DNA from: Rhodospirillaceae bacterium
GTDB taxonomy: Bacteria; Pseudomonadota; Alphaproteobacteria; Rhodospirillales; Rhodospirillaceae
Assembly: GCA_040219235.1 (NCBI GenBank)
Contig: JAVJSV010000012.1
Coordinates: 248,001 to 312,000 of the forward strand
DNA length: 64,000 nt
Reading direction: 5' to 3'
Below are positions 54,035-63,184 of the stretch, piece by piece (the stretch's first letter is position 1; every line of letters begins with the position of its first letter). The notes under the pieces are model-generated. The model saw only the letters and a program-made list of their open reading frames with translations. It was not told where the DNA came from and searched no databases. The position numbers and the translations under genes are program-made.

Positions 54035-55584
54035 GGCTCAACGGTCTCCCGCACACGCATCTGTTCAAACACAAAGCCGCCCCCGCCCATCACCACGTTC
54101 TCCACCCTTGGGTGACGCGAAATGATAAGCGATTGATTGTACAAGAAGATCGACGGTGCCAGATCATGCATCTGCGCCATAATGTTTTTCAATAAACGCT
54201 CACGCTCTGGTGTCTCGAAGGCCCGGTTGCTTTGTTGAATCTGTGGGGTCAGGCTGGGCTCGCAAAAGAACACACCGGGTTTGGCACAGGAAAATGTTTC
54301 AATGCCGCGTATGGTGTCCGCATAGGCACTGGCATTCCAGGTGACTGAAAGCGCGTCTGCACTGCCCCAGTCGCCGGAAAAATATTTCCTGATCCATTCC
54401 TGGCCGATCAACGGTCGTACGTTCATCGTCACACCGACGCGCGCAAGGTCCTGTGCCACTTGAATGTACACCGTGTCGTCTGTGGGTGATCCGCCCCGCA
54501 AAACTTCCGTGTTGAGTGTAAAGCCTGCCGCGTAGCCCGCGTCTTTCAGCAGCCCGCGGGCCCGGTCCGGGTCATAAGGGTAGGGTTTGAGGTCTGGGTT
54601 ATAACCAAAACTTTCTGGGATCGCGCCTTGCCCAACAGGCTGTGTCGTTCCGCCCATAATAATATCGGTGATCACCTCTTTGTTCACGGCGTAGTTGAGG
54701 GCGCGACGCACACGCACATCTTGAAGTGGAGAGTCGGGATTTCCCATATTCGGAAGCCCAATAGATTGAATGATCCCGATGGGTTTTACAGTGTTGATAA
54801 ACCCTTCCGCTGCAATCAAAGCTTGTTCATCCACATTGATGTTGAGGGTGATGTCGACCTGACCAGAGCGCAGCGCTTGCAAGCGCACAACCGCCTCCCG
54901 CAGTGGGGCTCTGATCTCAACCCGGTCAATTTGCTCAGGGGCACGCCAACTGGTTGGGTTGGCCGTGAGAATCGTAAGTCCAGACTGGGTCCCCCAATCT
55001 TCCAATACGTAACTGCCCGAGCCGATGGGGGCTTGGGCAAACGCTGACAGCCCCATCTCGGCGAACGCCTTCGGTGGGACAATCATCGCCAGGCTGAGGC
55101 GCTTCGGCAGAATGGCATCTGGGTAAGAGGTGGTGATTACGATGGTCTCGGCATCTATCACGTCGGCCCGCGCAATAGCGCGGGCCTCTTGCGCGATCAG
55201 ATAGCGTGCGGAGTCAGGTCCGGTCAGAAAATCCAGCGTCGCTTTTACGGCTGCGGCATCAACAGGCTCGCCGTTGGAAAAAAAGGTGTCGGGCCGCAGC
55301 TTAAATTCCCATGTCAGATCAGATGTGGACGTCCAACGCAAAGCCAGAGCGGGCTCGAACTGGCCAGATCCGTCTTGTCGCAACAAAGCATCCAGAATAG
55401 CGGCCCGGCTATGGCTTGATCCTGTCGCAATCGATTCATATGGATTGCCCAAGCCTGGTGGCCGGTCAGAAGCGCCAACCCGCAGTGTTGTGGCCGTGAC
55501 TGAGTCTGATTGGATCAGGCCGAGGACACCGATCATCATCCAGGTTAAATTAAGTTTCAGCAGTCTCTTGCGTCGGGCAGTCAT
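54031..55584 (-). CDS. ABC transporter solute-binding protein, family 5, tandem copy
   Basis: A 517-residue exported protein with a signal segment (MIGVLGLIQSDSVTATT). Family motifs: PPGLGNPYESIATGSSHSRA, LRPDTFFSNGEPVDAAAV, APIGSGSYVLEDWG, VRRALNYAVNKEVITDIIMG and GADA-like VTWNASAYADTIRGIETFSC, matching the downstream copy. The tandem pair arose by duplication. A ribosome site (AAAGGGTGA) precedes the ATG. As the first gene of a two-gene operon it is divergent from another binding-protein gene, with 76 bases between. Confidence 0.92.
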   Translation of the reverse strand: MTARRKRLLKLNLTWMMIGVLGLIQSDSVTATTLRVGASDRPPGLGNPYESIATGSSHSRAAILDALLRQDGSGQFEPALALRWTSTSDLTWEFKLRPDTFFSNGEPVDAAAVKATLDFLTGPDSARYLIAQEARAIARADVIDAETIVITTSYPDAILPKRLSLAMIVPPKAFAEMGLSAFAQAPIGSGSYVLEDWGTQSGLTILTANPTSWRAPEQIDRVEIRAPLREAVVRLQALRSGQVDITLNINVDEQALIAAEGFINTVKPIGIIQSIGLPNMGNPDSPLQDVRVRRALNYAVNKEVITDIIMGGTTQPVGQGAIPESFGYNPDLKPYPYDPDRARGLLKDAGYAAGFTLNTEVLRGGSPTDDTVYIQVAQDLARVGVTMNVRPLIGQEWIRKYFSGDWGSADALSVTWNASAYADTIRGIETFSCAKPGVFFCEPSLTPQIQQSNRAFETPERERLLKNIMAQMHDLAPSIFLYNQSLIISRHPRVENVVMGGGGFVFEQMRVRETVEP

Positions 55585-55699
55585 GAAACTGTCACCCTTT
55601 TTCTAAACAGATAGGCTTGAACTTGAGTGAAATTCTACACCATGTATCTACCGTCCTGTCATGGAAGTGCGCTCCCAAACATGTAGAACGGCCTTTAAG

Positions 55700-57271
55700 A
55701 TGTTGAAACACCTCACGCTTTTTCTTGTTTTCGTTTTTTCACTCAGTGCCGTCGCGCAGGCCGAATCGGTGATTCATCGTGGCAATCGGGGTGAGCCCGA
55801 TACCCTTGACCCCCACAAAACGGCCAATGGTTGGGAAGTCAGCATCACCACAGAGTTGTTTATGGGCCTAACGGCTGCCGGGCCATCCAGTGAGGTGTTG
55901 CCCGGCATTGCGAAGTCCTGGACGGTGTCAGAAGACGGCATGACCTACACCTGGACCCTGCACGAAGGGCTAACCTGGTCCGATGGCGAAGCGCTGACCG
56001 CCGCTGATATCGTTTATTCCTATCAACGTCTATTTGATCCTGCCACGGCGTCCTCTTTTGCGTCGCTGCTCTATGCCATCAGGGGCTCAGAAGCTGTGAA
56101 CACCGGCAAGGCTGAACCTTCAACCCTTGGCGTTCGCGCCGAGGATGATCTCACCGTCATTATGGAACTGGAACACCCGGCCCCCTATCTGCCGCAGATT
56201 CTCATGCATCGTGGCTTGCCGGTGCCGCGCCATGTTGTTGAGAACGTTGGCCCCCGCTGGGCCCGCCCAGAAACGTTTGTCGGCAATGGTGCGTTTACTT
56301 TGGCCGAATGGGTGCCGCAATCTCATGTGCGTCTGGAAAAGAACAACCGGTTTTTTGATGCTGACGCCGTTGCACTCGACGCGCTGTATTTCCATCCCAC
56401 CGAAAACCTGAATGCGGGCTTGACGCAATTCCGTGCCGGTGAACTGGATGTCTTGCCGTCGCTTCCTTCAGATCGCTTGGAGTGGGCGAAAGAGAACGTG
56501 CCAGAGGCGTTGCGCGTCAGCCCTTCGCTCGGTGTCGAGTATCTGGTGTTCAATTTGGATGAGCCACCGTTTGATGATGTGCGCGTGCGCCAAGCACTGT
56601 CGATGACTGTCACCCGATTGGTGCTGGCCAGCAGCTTCCTTAAAGGTGGCGAGAAAGATGCATATTCCATTGTTCATCCCGATGTCATGGGTGAGCAGGG
56701 TTTCTTCCGCCCGCCGGTGTTGCAGGGCAGCGGTGCGGCCCGTCTCAAACGGGCGCAGGCCCTGTTGCGCGAGGCCGGGTATGACTGGGAGAAACCCATC
56801 ACGGTGACACTGCGGTATAATAATCAGGACATCGTCGCCGCGACCATGGATGTGGTGGCCCGGATGTGGAGCCGGTTGTTCATTGAAGTCGAACTGGTCG
56901 GGTCCGATACACCCACGCTGTATTCGGATATGCGCAACGGCAATTTTCAGGTGGCGCGTGCGGCCTGGTACCCGGAAGCGGTGGATCCCTCCAGCTATCT
57001 ATATTTGTTGAAATCAAACTCCGGGCCGATGAACCAATCCGGCTATGCCAATCCCGATTTTGATGCCCTGCTCAATCAGGCGGACCGCACAACTGATCCT
57101 ACTGCGCGGCTGGCGCTTTATCGCCAAGCCGAAGAAATTATTGGCGAAGATCAACCGGTCGCGCCGTTGTTTTACTATGCCTATCGGATGCTGGTGTCGC
57201 CAAAGATTGGCGGCTGGGTCGATTATAATCGCAACATTCATCCTGGCCGGTTCTTGTCGATCCGCGACTAG
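55700..57271 (+). CDS. Oligopeptide-type ABC solute-binding protein (OppA/MppA-like)
   Basis: A 523-residue exported protein; the ATG at 55700 starts MLKHLTLFLVFVFSLSAVAQA, a good Sec signal, while the open frame begins 13 codons earlier. Family-5 OppA traits: NRGEPDTLDPHKTANGWE, YTWTLHEGLTWSDGEALTAADIVYSYQRL (motif split here for length: WTLHEGLTWSDGEALTAADI), VRQALSMTVTRLVLAS and a C-terminal YAYRMLVSPKIGGWV. It belongs to a different subgroup from the two proteins on the other strand. No permease lies beside it. Confidence 0.93.
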   Translation: MLKHLTLFLVFVFSLSAVAQAESVIHRGNRGEPDTLDPHKTANGWEVSITTELFMGLTAAGPSSEVLPGIAKSWTVSEDGMTYTWTLHEGLTWSDGEALTAADIVYSYQRLFDPATASSFASLLYAIRGSEAVNTGKAEPSTLGVRAEDDLTVIMELEHPAPYLPQILMHRGLPVPRHVVENVGPRWARPETFVGNGAFTLAEWVPQSHVRLEKNNRFFDADAVALDALYFHPTENLNAGLTQFRAGELDVLPSLPSDRLEWAKENVPEALRVSPSLGVEYLVFNLDEPPFDDVRVRQALSMTVTRLVLASSFLKGGEKDAYSIVHPDVMGEQGFFRPPVLQGSGAARLKRAQALLREAGYDWEKPITVTLRYNNQDIVAATMDVVARMWSRLFIEVELVGSDTPTLYSDMRNGNFQVARAAWYPEAVDPSSYLYLLKSNSGPMNQSGYANPDFDALLNQADRTTDPTARLALYRQAEEIIGEDQPVAPLFYYAYRMLVSPKIGGWVDYNRNIHPGRFLSIRD

Positions 57272-57274
57272 GGG

Positions 57275-59059
57275 TTATCGCCCGGCGGCATAGCCCTGCA
57301 TGCCGCGTGGGTTTGCGGCGGCACGTAATAGACCGTTGTCTTGCGCGCAGGCCGACAGCCGACCCTCAGACCAGTCTGGCCCAACCACCACCGCATGCCC
57401 GCGTAGGGTGAGCTCGTCGCAGGTGGTGCGGGAGAAATTTCCCTCGACCACCACTCGTCCTGGGTTCGCCAGTCTTGGATAAAACGAATTGGGCCAATGC
57501 TCGCTGTGGAAGTTCGGCGCATCAATGGCTTGTTGCAAGCTCAGGCCGTGGTGAACGTGCCGCAGGAAGAACGTCAAAGACCATTGATCCTGTTGATCTC
57601 CCCCGGGTGTACCAAAGGCCATGTAAGGCTTGCCCTCACGCAACACCAATGACGGTGTCAGCGTGGTGCGTGGGCGCTTGCCGGGAGCCAAGGCATTCGG
57701 TGAGCGTGCATCCAGCCAGAACATTTGTGCGCGGGTGTTGAGGCAAAACCCCAGACCGGGAATTGCCGGTGAGCCTTGCAGCCAGCCGCCGCTGGGGGTC
57801 GCAGACACCATGTTGCCGTGCCGGTCAATGACATCCAGATGGCAGGTATCGCCATGCGTTGCGCCAGTTTTAGCAACGGTCGGTTCCCCGGCGCCAAACT
57901 CGCCTAAATCTTGTGTGCCCGTTGCGGCAATATCACCCTGGCCAATGGGGCCGCCATACCCGTCGATCTTACCCGGTCGCAGCTCATGGGACGCTTCAGT
58001 GCTAATCAGTTGCCGGCGTTTGTCCGCATAGTCTGCACTGAGCAGAATCTCCAAGGGCACGTCCGTAAAGTGCGGATCGCCGTAAAACGCTTCCCGATCA
58101 GCAAAGGCCAGCTTGGCGCATTCCACAACCGTATGCACAAACTCAGGGCCGTCCGGGTCCATAGCGGCAAGGTCAAACCCGCTCAGTAAGGTGAGCTGTT
58201 GCAGAAACACCGGTCCTTGTCCCCAGGCACCAGTTTTGCACACCGTATAGCCGTTGTACGCCAACGTTGCCGGAGCTTCGTAGCTGGCCGACCAGGCGGC
58301 CATATCGTTCCCGGTCAGCAGGCCTTTATGGCGTGCGCCCGAGGTATCCATGGCTTCAGTGGTGTTGCAAAAGGCATCAACAGCGGTCGCAATAAAACCT
58401 TCCCGCCACAGTGCCCGGGCAGAGTCAATTTCTGCTTCGCGTGACAGTCCTTGGCCTGACGCATCTTGTGCAATTCTGGTGTAGGTCTCAGCCAAAACCG
58501 GATTGCGGAATAAAGCACCGGCTTTAGGGGCGTGACCGTTATTCAGGTAAACCGCCGCAGAGGTTGTCCACTCGGTTTTAAACAGCTGCGCTACCCGTCT
58601 AATCACGTCAGCTGTTGTCGGCAGCAGAGGTTGGCCCTGTTCTGCGTAATAAATGGCCGGTTCTAAAATATCAGACAGTGACCAGGTGCCATGATCGCGC
58701 AGCAACAGCATCCAGGCATCAAACGCGCCGGGCACAACCGCCGCCAGCAACCCTGTGCCGGGCACCATGTTGAGCCCCAAGTTATTATAGGTCTCAACGG
58801 TTGCGCGACGCGGCGCGACACCTTGGCCGCACAACACGGTCGCTTCATTTTGTCCGGCCTTGGAAAAGAGTATCGGGACCTCGCCCCCTGGTCCGTTGAG
58901 GTGCGGTTCAACAATTTGCAACGTAAATCCCGCTGCCACCGCCGCATCAAAGGCATTGCCGCCGCGTTCCAACACGCTCATGGCAACGCCGGTCGCAATC
59001 CAATGGGTGGAAGCTGCGACGCCAAAAGTGCCAGTGATGTCAGGACGGGTCGTAAACAT
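57275..59059 (-). CDS. ggt: Gamma-glutamyltransferase family protein
   Basis: An Ntn-hydrolase of about 594 residues with start at ATG 59059 (MFTTRPDITGTFGVAA); 20 more codons are open upstream and overlap the preceding gene. N-terminal GGNAFDAAVAAGFTLQIVEP is typical. The self-processing nucleophile is the threonine in GDTCHLDVID, equivalent to the TTH motif of E. coli Ggt. SATPSGGWLQGS and PAIPGLGFCLNT follow. No signal peptide is evident, so cytoplasmic if this start is right. It ends an operon with the MBL and alpha/beta hydrolase genes. It would cleave or transfer gamma-glutamyl groups or act as an acylase. Confidence 0.92.
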   Translation of the reverse strand: MFTTRPDITGTFGVAASTHWIATGVAMSVLERGGNAFDAAVAAGFTLQIVEPHLNGPGGEVPILFSKAGQNEATVLCGQGVAPRRATVETYNNLGLNMVPGTGLLAAVVPGAFDAWMLLLRDHGTWSLSDILEPAIYYAEQGQPLLPTTADVIRRVAQLFKTEWTTSAAVYLNNGHAPKAGALFRNPVLAETYTRIAQDASGQGLSREAEIDSARALWREGFIATAVDAFCNTTEAMDTSGARHKGLLTGNDMAAWSASYEAPATLAYNGYTVCKTGAWGQGPVFLQQLTLLSGFDLAAMDPDGPEFVHTVVECAKLAFADREAFYGDPHFTDVPLEILLSADYADKRRQLISTEASHELRPGKIDGYGGPIGQGDIAATGTQDLGEFGAGEPTVAKTGATHGDTCHLDVIDRHGNMVSATPSGGWLQGSPAIPGLGFCLNTRAQMFWLDARSPNALAPGKRPRTTLTPSLVLREGKPYMAFGTPGGDQQDQWSLTFFLRHVHHGLSLQQAIDAPNFHSEHWPNSFYPRLANPGRVVVEGNFSRTTCDELTLRGHAVVVGPDWSEGRLSACAQDNGLLRAAANPRGMQGYAAGR

Positions 59060-59094
59060 GTTCACCACTTCGTCTCGGGGTGGCAGTAGGCCGG

Positions 59095-59949
59095 CTACCA
59101 GCCGATGGCATACTGCCAAACCACGCGTTCCACATGCAACTTAAACCAGCGGTCGTAATTGGCCCAAGATTTGTATTGAGGCAACTCGTGGGTTTCGATG
59201 ATCTCAAACACGGGCATGCCGGAATCGACCTTCGCTTTGACCGAGGTTAACAGGTCAGACCAATAGGTCGTTGTGCTGTTTAATACGTCGCGGCCCACCA
59301 CCGCATCCAAATGTCCCCGGGCAATCCGGTCGAAATCCAAGGCTTGAATTTCTTGCAAGGTGCGTAGGGTGTCGCTGGGATAAAAGTCGGGCAGACTGCC
59401 AAAGGGTAGACGGTTATCTGTGAGCAAGTCGACAATGAAAAGCAGGCGCTCGTTGGGGAAGTTGGCCACCACCAGGCAGTCGCCGTGATTGCGGCCAAAG
59501 TAAAGCAACTCGATTTTTGGTCCGCCCAGATCAAGTGTGTAGTTGCCGGGAAAGGTGATTGTGGGTTTCACCACGTCCGGGTCTGGCACATAGTCGAAGG
59601 TGTCCAGGCATTTTTCGTGAGAGATAATCGCCGCGCCTTCATCAGCAAAAATTTGGCCACCCCGAATGTGATCGTAATGTTCGTGACTGTAGATCACGTG
59701 ACTCACCGGCTTTGGCGTAACGCTTGTGATGTGTTCACGCAGAAGGGCTGCCGCTTTCACGCTTATGGGGTCGAACACCACCACGCTGTCCGGCATTTCA
59801 ATCCACAGCGTACGCGTGCCAGCGTAGCGGAAGGAATGAATGTTCTCGGCAATCTCAACGGAGTCAGACCCGGTTGGGATTTGCGCGGTCACGTCCGCCG
59901 CGAACCCGATCACAGCCAACAGACCAATCAGTGTTCTAACCAGTTGCAT
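59095..59949 (-). CDS. Exported MBL-fold metallo-hydrolase
   Basis: A metallo-beta-lactamase-fold enzyme of about 284 residues. The ATG at 59949 begins MQLVRTLIGLLAVIGFAADV, a Sec signal, overlapping the upstream stop by 14 bases. The metal site HEHYDH is in VIYSHEHYDHIRGGQIF; a further His is in GRNHGDCLVV and the last in RGHLDAVVG. Binuclear zinc or iron hydrolase. Substrate unknown. Located between the gamma-glutamyltransferase and a Tat-type hydrolase in one operon. Confidence 0.9.
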   Translation of the reverse strand: MQLVRTLIGLLAVIGFAADVTAQIPTGSDSVEIAENIHSFRYAGTRTLWIEMPDSVVVFDPISVKAAALLREHITSVTPKPVSHVIYSHEHYDHIRGGQIFADEGAAIISHEKCLDTFDYVPDPDVVKPTITFPGNYTLDLGGPKIELLYFGRNHGDCLVVANFPNERLLFIVDLLTDNRLPFGSLPDFYPSDTLRTLQEIQALDFDRIARGHLDAVVGRDVLNSTTTYWSDLLTSVKAKVDSGMPVFEIIETHELPQYKSWANYDRWFKLHVERVVWQYAIGW

Positions 59950-60913
59950 CCAGCACCTTCCGGGTTTCCTCAGCAATAATGGAACTGCCAACCGAGAATA
60001 CCCCATGACTCAATTGCGGCAGGTCAATCAAAGTCGCGCTCGGGACAGCCTTCGCGGCGGCTAGCGTTTCCTCATACAACACACCATGCGGGTTCAGCAG
60101 CGCCATGGGTTGAGTGACCAGTGGAAACCGCTCCGCGCTGGGGTAAGTGAACACAGACTCATAGGCCCACCATTCTGTGTCGCCGCTCCGCATCCGTTCC
60201 TGAAAAATCTTGATCGCTTGCTCAAGGGTCACACCCTCGGCGCGGCGCTTCACGGTGTTGTTCCACATCTCGAACACCCGCGTTCCGTCTTCCGTGTAAG
60301 GCGCGCGGTTTTGCCGGTTGAGCATCTTTTGTTGCTGCGCTTGCGTGTCATAATACGGCACCGCCACCAGGCACAGTTTGCGCACCAAGTCAGGTCGTCC
60401 AATCGCCAGATCAACCGCAATCAGGCAGCCGGTGTGATAGCCCAGCAAATCAACCTTCGCGTAAGTCTTGTCGCCCCCATACTCCAATGCCTCCAGGGCA
60501 TCGGCCATAGCACCGGAATAGCCAGACATTTCTGGTACTTCGGGCGGGCGGTCAGACTCGCCATACCCAGGCGTATCCACCGCTATGGCAATGCGATCCC
60601 GGCCCAGATCGGCGATCAGGTCCCGGTAATACCAGCCGCTCGCCGGACTGGGATGAAAACACATAATGGGGTTTTGTGTTTGCCGCACCGGGTTCAAGGG
60701 CCGGGCGATATGCATATGCAGTTGCCCATAGCGACAGGTCACATAGCGTCGCTCGATAACAACACCCCCCCGGACCTCACGCGCTGTTGCCGCACGCCAG
60801 GGCGCAACGCCACCAAGCACTAAGGCTGTCGCTCCCCCTAAAACCTTACGGCGTGACGTCTGAACCGTGGTCGTCGTCGCGGTCGTCGTCACGGCCGTCA
60901 TCTGTGACGTCAT
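59936..60913 (-). CDS. Tat-exported alpha/beta-hydrolase fold protein with GYHTG elbow
   Basis: A 325-residue protein with ATG at 60913, chosen because the longer frame overlaps the upstream gene. A twin-arginine leader SRRKVLGGATALVLGG follows a Thr-rich N-terminus. CFHPSPASGWYYRDL is the oxyanion region, AVDTPGYGESDRP strand 4, and the elbow reads GYHTG (158-162) with His160 where Ser is usual. A C-terminal His is in LSHGVF. The overall plan is that of the single-domain relatives of the tandem proteins at 21808-25193. It is in an operon with DUF1499 upstream. Confidence 0.87.
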   Translation of the reverse strand: MTSQMTAVTTTATTTTVQTSRRKVLGGATALVLGGVAPWRAATAREVRGGVVIERRYVTCRYGQLHMHIARPLNPVRQTQNPIMCFHPSPASGWYYRDLIADLGRDRIAIAVDTPGYGESDRPPEVPEMSGYSGAMADALEALEYGGDKTYAKVDLLGYHTGCLIAVDLAIGRPDLVRKLCLVAVPYYDTQAQQQKMLNRQNRAPYTEDGTRVFEMWNNTVKRRAEGVTLEQAIKIFQERMRSGDTEWWAYESVFTYPSAERFPLVTQPMALLNPHGVLYEETLAAAKAVPSATLIDLPQLSHGVFSVGSSIIAEETRKVLDATG

Positions 60914-60932
60914 CGCGGCCTTGGTGCGCCGG

Positions 60933-61730
60933 TCAGCCTGAGACTTTCTGTAAATACGCACGCACCCGCTTCGCGTTTGCGCCAATATCACCAAAGCCAA
61001 CACGTGACTTGGAGCGGATATCAAGTTCATAGGCCATAGGCTGCGCTTCAATGCGAATCACAACGTCATCAATAAAGCCGAACCACGCAGTTGTGTCATA
61101 GGCTTCAATGCGCCCCAAAACCGGACTTTCAGACACCAAGGTCCAGCCCATATCCTTCACGCCTTGCAACGCCTTGGCGTAGACCGCTTCGTAATTTGTG
61201 CCGGCAAACTGCACCGGTTGAATGTCTGGGTAATGGTCTTTTTGCTCCGCGACGACATCCACGGTTCGTCCAAACCCTTCGACGACAGGGACATATTCAG
61301 GTGGGTTTCTGGCTTCTGTCGCAATGCGCAGGGGCACAATATCAATGAAAGCGGGTGGATTATCGAAGTCAGTCGTGATCTCGTGGATTGGGGGGAAGTC
61401 ACCATTTTGAACGCTATACGGCACGTAAACGACGATGCCGGCGATGATGAGACCGATCACGCCCGTGATCGATTTTCCCAAAAAGGCTCCTTTGTAAGCC
61501 ATCAAAGCAAGAATAAGACCGATCAGGCACAGCACAGCGCCCGCCGCCAACCCGTACTGGATTGATGCGCGCAGAACACCAAACGCTTGCATCAAACCAA
61601 GCGTACCCGCTTGATACAGCGGTCCAGAGAGGGCGGCAGCCAGCCCTGATAAAATGACGACGATCAGTCCAAGTGTGCAGGCTTTTCCAGAGAATTTTTC
61701 TGAAAAGCTTGCTCCAGATGTGTCAGCCAT
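60933..61730 (-). CDS. DUF1499 domain-containing membrane protein
   Basis: A 265-residue protein with four predicted N-terminal transmembrane helices (about residues 15-120) and a C-terminal DUF1499 domain: NPPEYVPVV, YPDIQPVQFAGTNYEAVY, LVSESPVLGRIEAYDTTAWF, GFIDDVVIRIEA and RVGFGDIGANAKRVRAYL. The family is common in proteobacteria and its function is unknown. It is the first gene of a minus-strand operon with the alpha/beta hydrolase (20 bases apart), MBL enzyme and gamma-glutamyltransferase. Confidence 0.88.
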   Translation of the reverse strand: MADTSGASFSEKFSGKACTLGLIVVILSGLAAALSGPLYQAGTLGLMQAFGVLRASIQYGLAAGAVLCLIGLILALMAYKGAFLGKSITGVIGLIIAGIVVYVPYSVQNGDFPPIHEITTDFDNPPAFIDIVPLRIATEARNPPEYVPVVEGFGRTVDVVAEQKDHYPDIQPVQFAGTNYEAVYAKALQGVKDMGWTLVSESPVLGRIEAYDTTAWFGFIDDVVIRIEAQPMAYELDIRSKSRVGFGDIGANAKRVRAYLQKVSG

Positions 61731-61861
61731 AGTTTTTCCCCTTGAAGGTGAGGCGCGTCGCGCACCCCATCGTTATACTCCGATCATAGCGCTCGCGCGC
61801 CCATGATCCAAGCATTAGGCTATATCATCAGATTATAGGCGAGGCCGTCAGGTTGGAAAGG

Positions 61862-62656
61862 CTACACGCAGTCCGCAATCGCCCGCTTCGCCATAACACT
61901 GATCAGATGTGCGCGATATTCAGCCGTGGCGTGTAAGTCAGAGTTCAAATCGTCTGCGGGCACACTGATATCTGCAATAGCGCCCGGTGTGAATGAGGTG
62001 TTCAGAGCGGCTTCCATCTCGGGTACGCGAAAAACGGTTGGTCCTGCGCCGGTAATGGCTACACGCACACCATCTTTGGTTTTGGCCACAAAGGCCCCGA
62101 CCACGGCATAGCGCGAGGCCGGGTTGGGGAATTTGCGATAAGACGCGACTTCTGGCACCGGGAAGGTGACCTTTGTGACCAATTCGCCGTCTTCCAGCGC
62201 GGTTTCAAACATGCCCGTGAAAAAGTCATCCGCCGAGATTTCGCGTGTGGTGGTGTGCACGGTGGCCCCCAGTCCAACCAACGCGCCCGGGTAATCCGCT
62301 GCAGGATCATTGTTGGCGATGGAGCCGCCGATGGTGCCGCGATTGCGCACCTGCGGATCACCAATCAACGAGGCCAGATAAGCCAGCGCCGGAATAGCGT
62401 TTTTAACGTCGGTTGAGGCCGCCACTTCGGCATGGCAGGTCATTGCGCCAATGCTCACCGTATCGCCGTCAACGAAAATACCACGCAGGTCTTCAATGCC
62501 GCCCAGATCAATCACGTCGGACGGCATGGCCAAGCGTTGCTTCAAGGTTGGGATCAGCGTCATGCCACCGGCCATGAAGGTGCCGTCATCGGCACTGTCG
62601 AAGGCGCTTTTTGCATCTTCCAAAGAGAACGCTTTTTTGTACTCAAAGGCGTACAT
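61862..62656 (-). CDS. coxM: Molybdenum hydroxylase FAD-binding subunit (CoxM/CutM family)
   Basis: A 264-residue FAD protein. The ATG at 62656 overlaps the stop of the CoxS gene (TGATG), so the longer frame start is rejected. FAD motifs: MAGGMTLIPTLKQRL (as FMAGGMTLIPTLKQRLA) and NRGTIGGSIANNDPAADYPG. It transfers electrons from the [2Fe-2S] subunit to an acceptor in carbon monoxide dehydrogenase/xanthine dehydrogenase-like enzymes. The large molybdopterin subunit is not in the window, so the substrate is unknown. Confidence 0.93.
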   Translation of the reverse strand: MYAFEYKKAFSLEDAKSAFDSADDGTFMAGGMTLIPTLKQRLAMPSDVIDLGGIEDLRGIFVDGDTVSIGAMTCHAEVAASTDVKNAIPALAYLASLIGDPQVRNRGTIGGSIANNDPAADYPGALVGLGATVHTTTREISADDFFTGMFETALEDGELVTKVTFPVPEVASYRKFPNPASRYAVVGAFVAKTKDGVRVAITGAGPTVFRVPEMEAALNTSFTPGAIADISVPADDLNSDLHATAEYRAHLISVMAKRAIADCV

Positions 62657-63144
62657 CAGGCACCTCCCTGCGAGGCTTGCATGGCTTTTGCCCCGGCGGC
62701 GATGGCTTTGACAATACCATGATAGCCGGTGCACCGGCACAAGTTGCCTTCCAGTTCTTCCCGAATAGTCTTTTCATCCAGGTCTTCACCCTTGTGGCGC
62801 TCGACCATGGCCAGGGCCGACATAATCATCCCGGGTGTGCAGAAGCCGCATTGCAGGCCGTGATTTTCTCGAAAGGCTTCCTGCATCGGGTGCAGTTCTG
62901 TGGCTGATGGTGCAACACCTTCGATGGTGGTCAAATCTTGACCATCCGCTTGCGCCGCCAACAGGGTGCAGGCTTTGATAGATTTACCATTCATATGAAT
63001 GGTGCAGGCCCCGCACTGGCTGGTGTCACAGCCCACATGAGTGCCGGTGAGCCCGAGTTGGTAACGAAGAAATTCAACAAGCAATGTGCGTGGTTCAACG
63101 TCGCCGCTGTGTTGTTTGCCATTAATCGTAAGCGAAATCTGCAT
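62656..63144 (-). CDS. coxS: Molybdenum hydroxylase [2Fe-2S] small subunit (CoxS/CutS family)
   Basis: A 162-residue iron-sulfur protein starting at ATG 63144 ([14 protein letters not shown]); the frame is open further upstream but no better start exists. Plant-type cluster cysteines: [16 protein letters not shown] with the later Cys in IKAC; the second cluster is in CGFCTPG and CRCTGYHG. Two [2Fe-2S] clusters relay electrons between the Mo centre and FAD. It overlaps coxM and is preceded by a coxG-like gene after 40 bases. Confidence 0.95.
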   Translation of the reverse strand: MQISLTINGKQHSGDVEPRTLLVEFLRYQLGLTGTHVGCDTSQCGACTIHMNGKSIKACTLLAAQADGQDLTTIEGVAPSATELHPMQEAFRENHGLQCGFCTPGMIMSALAMVERHKGEDLDEKTIREELEGNLCRCTGYHGIVKAIAAGAKAMQASQGGA

Positions 63145-63184
63145 GAATGATGTGCGTCCGTTTATGTGCGGTGAAACTAAATCT

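Noticed and set aside
60914-61051. Upstream part of the Tat alpha/beta hydrolase frame
   Set aside because: It overlaps the DUF1499 gene; the twin-arginine leader begins naturally from ATG 60913.
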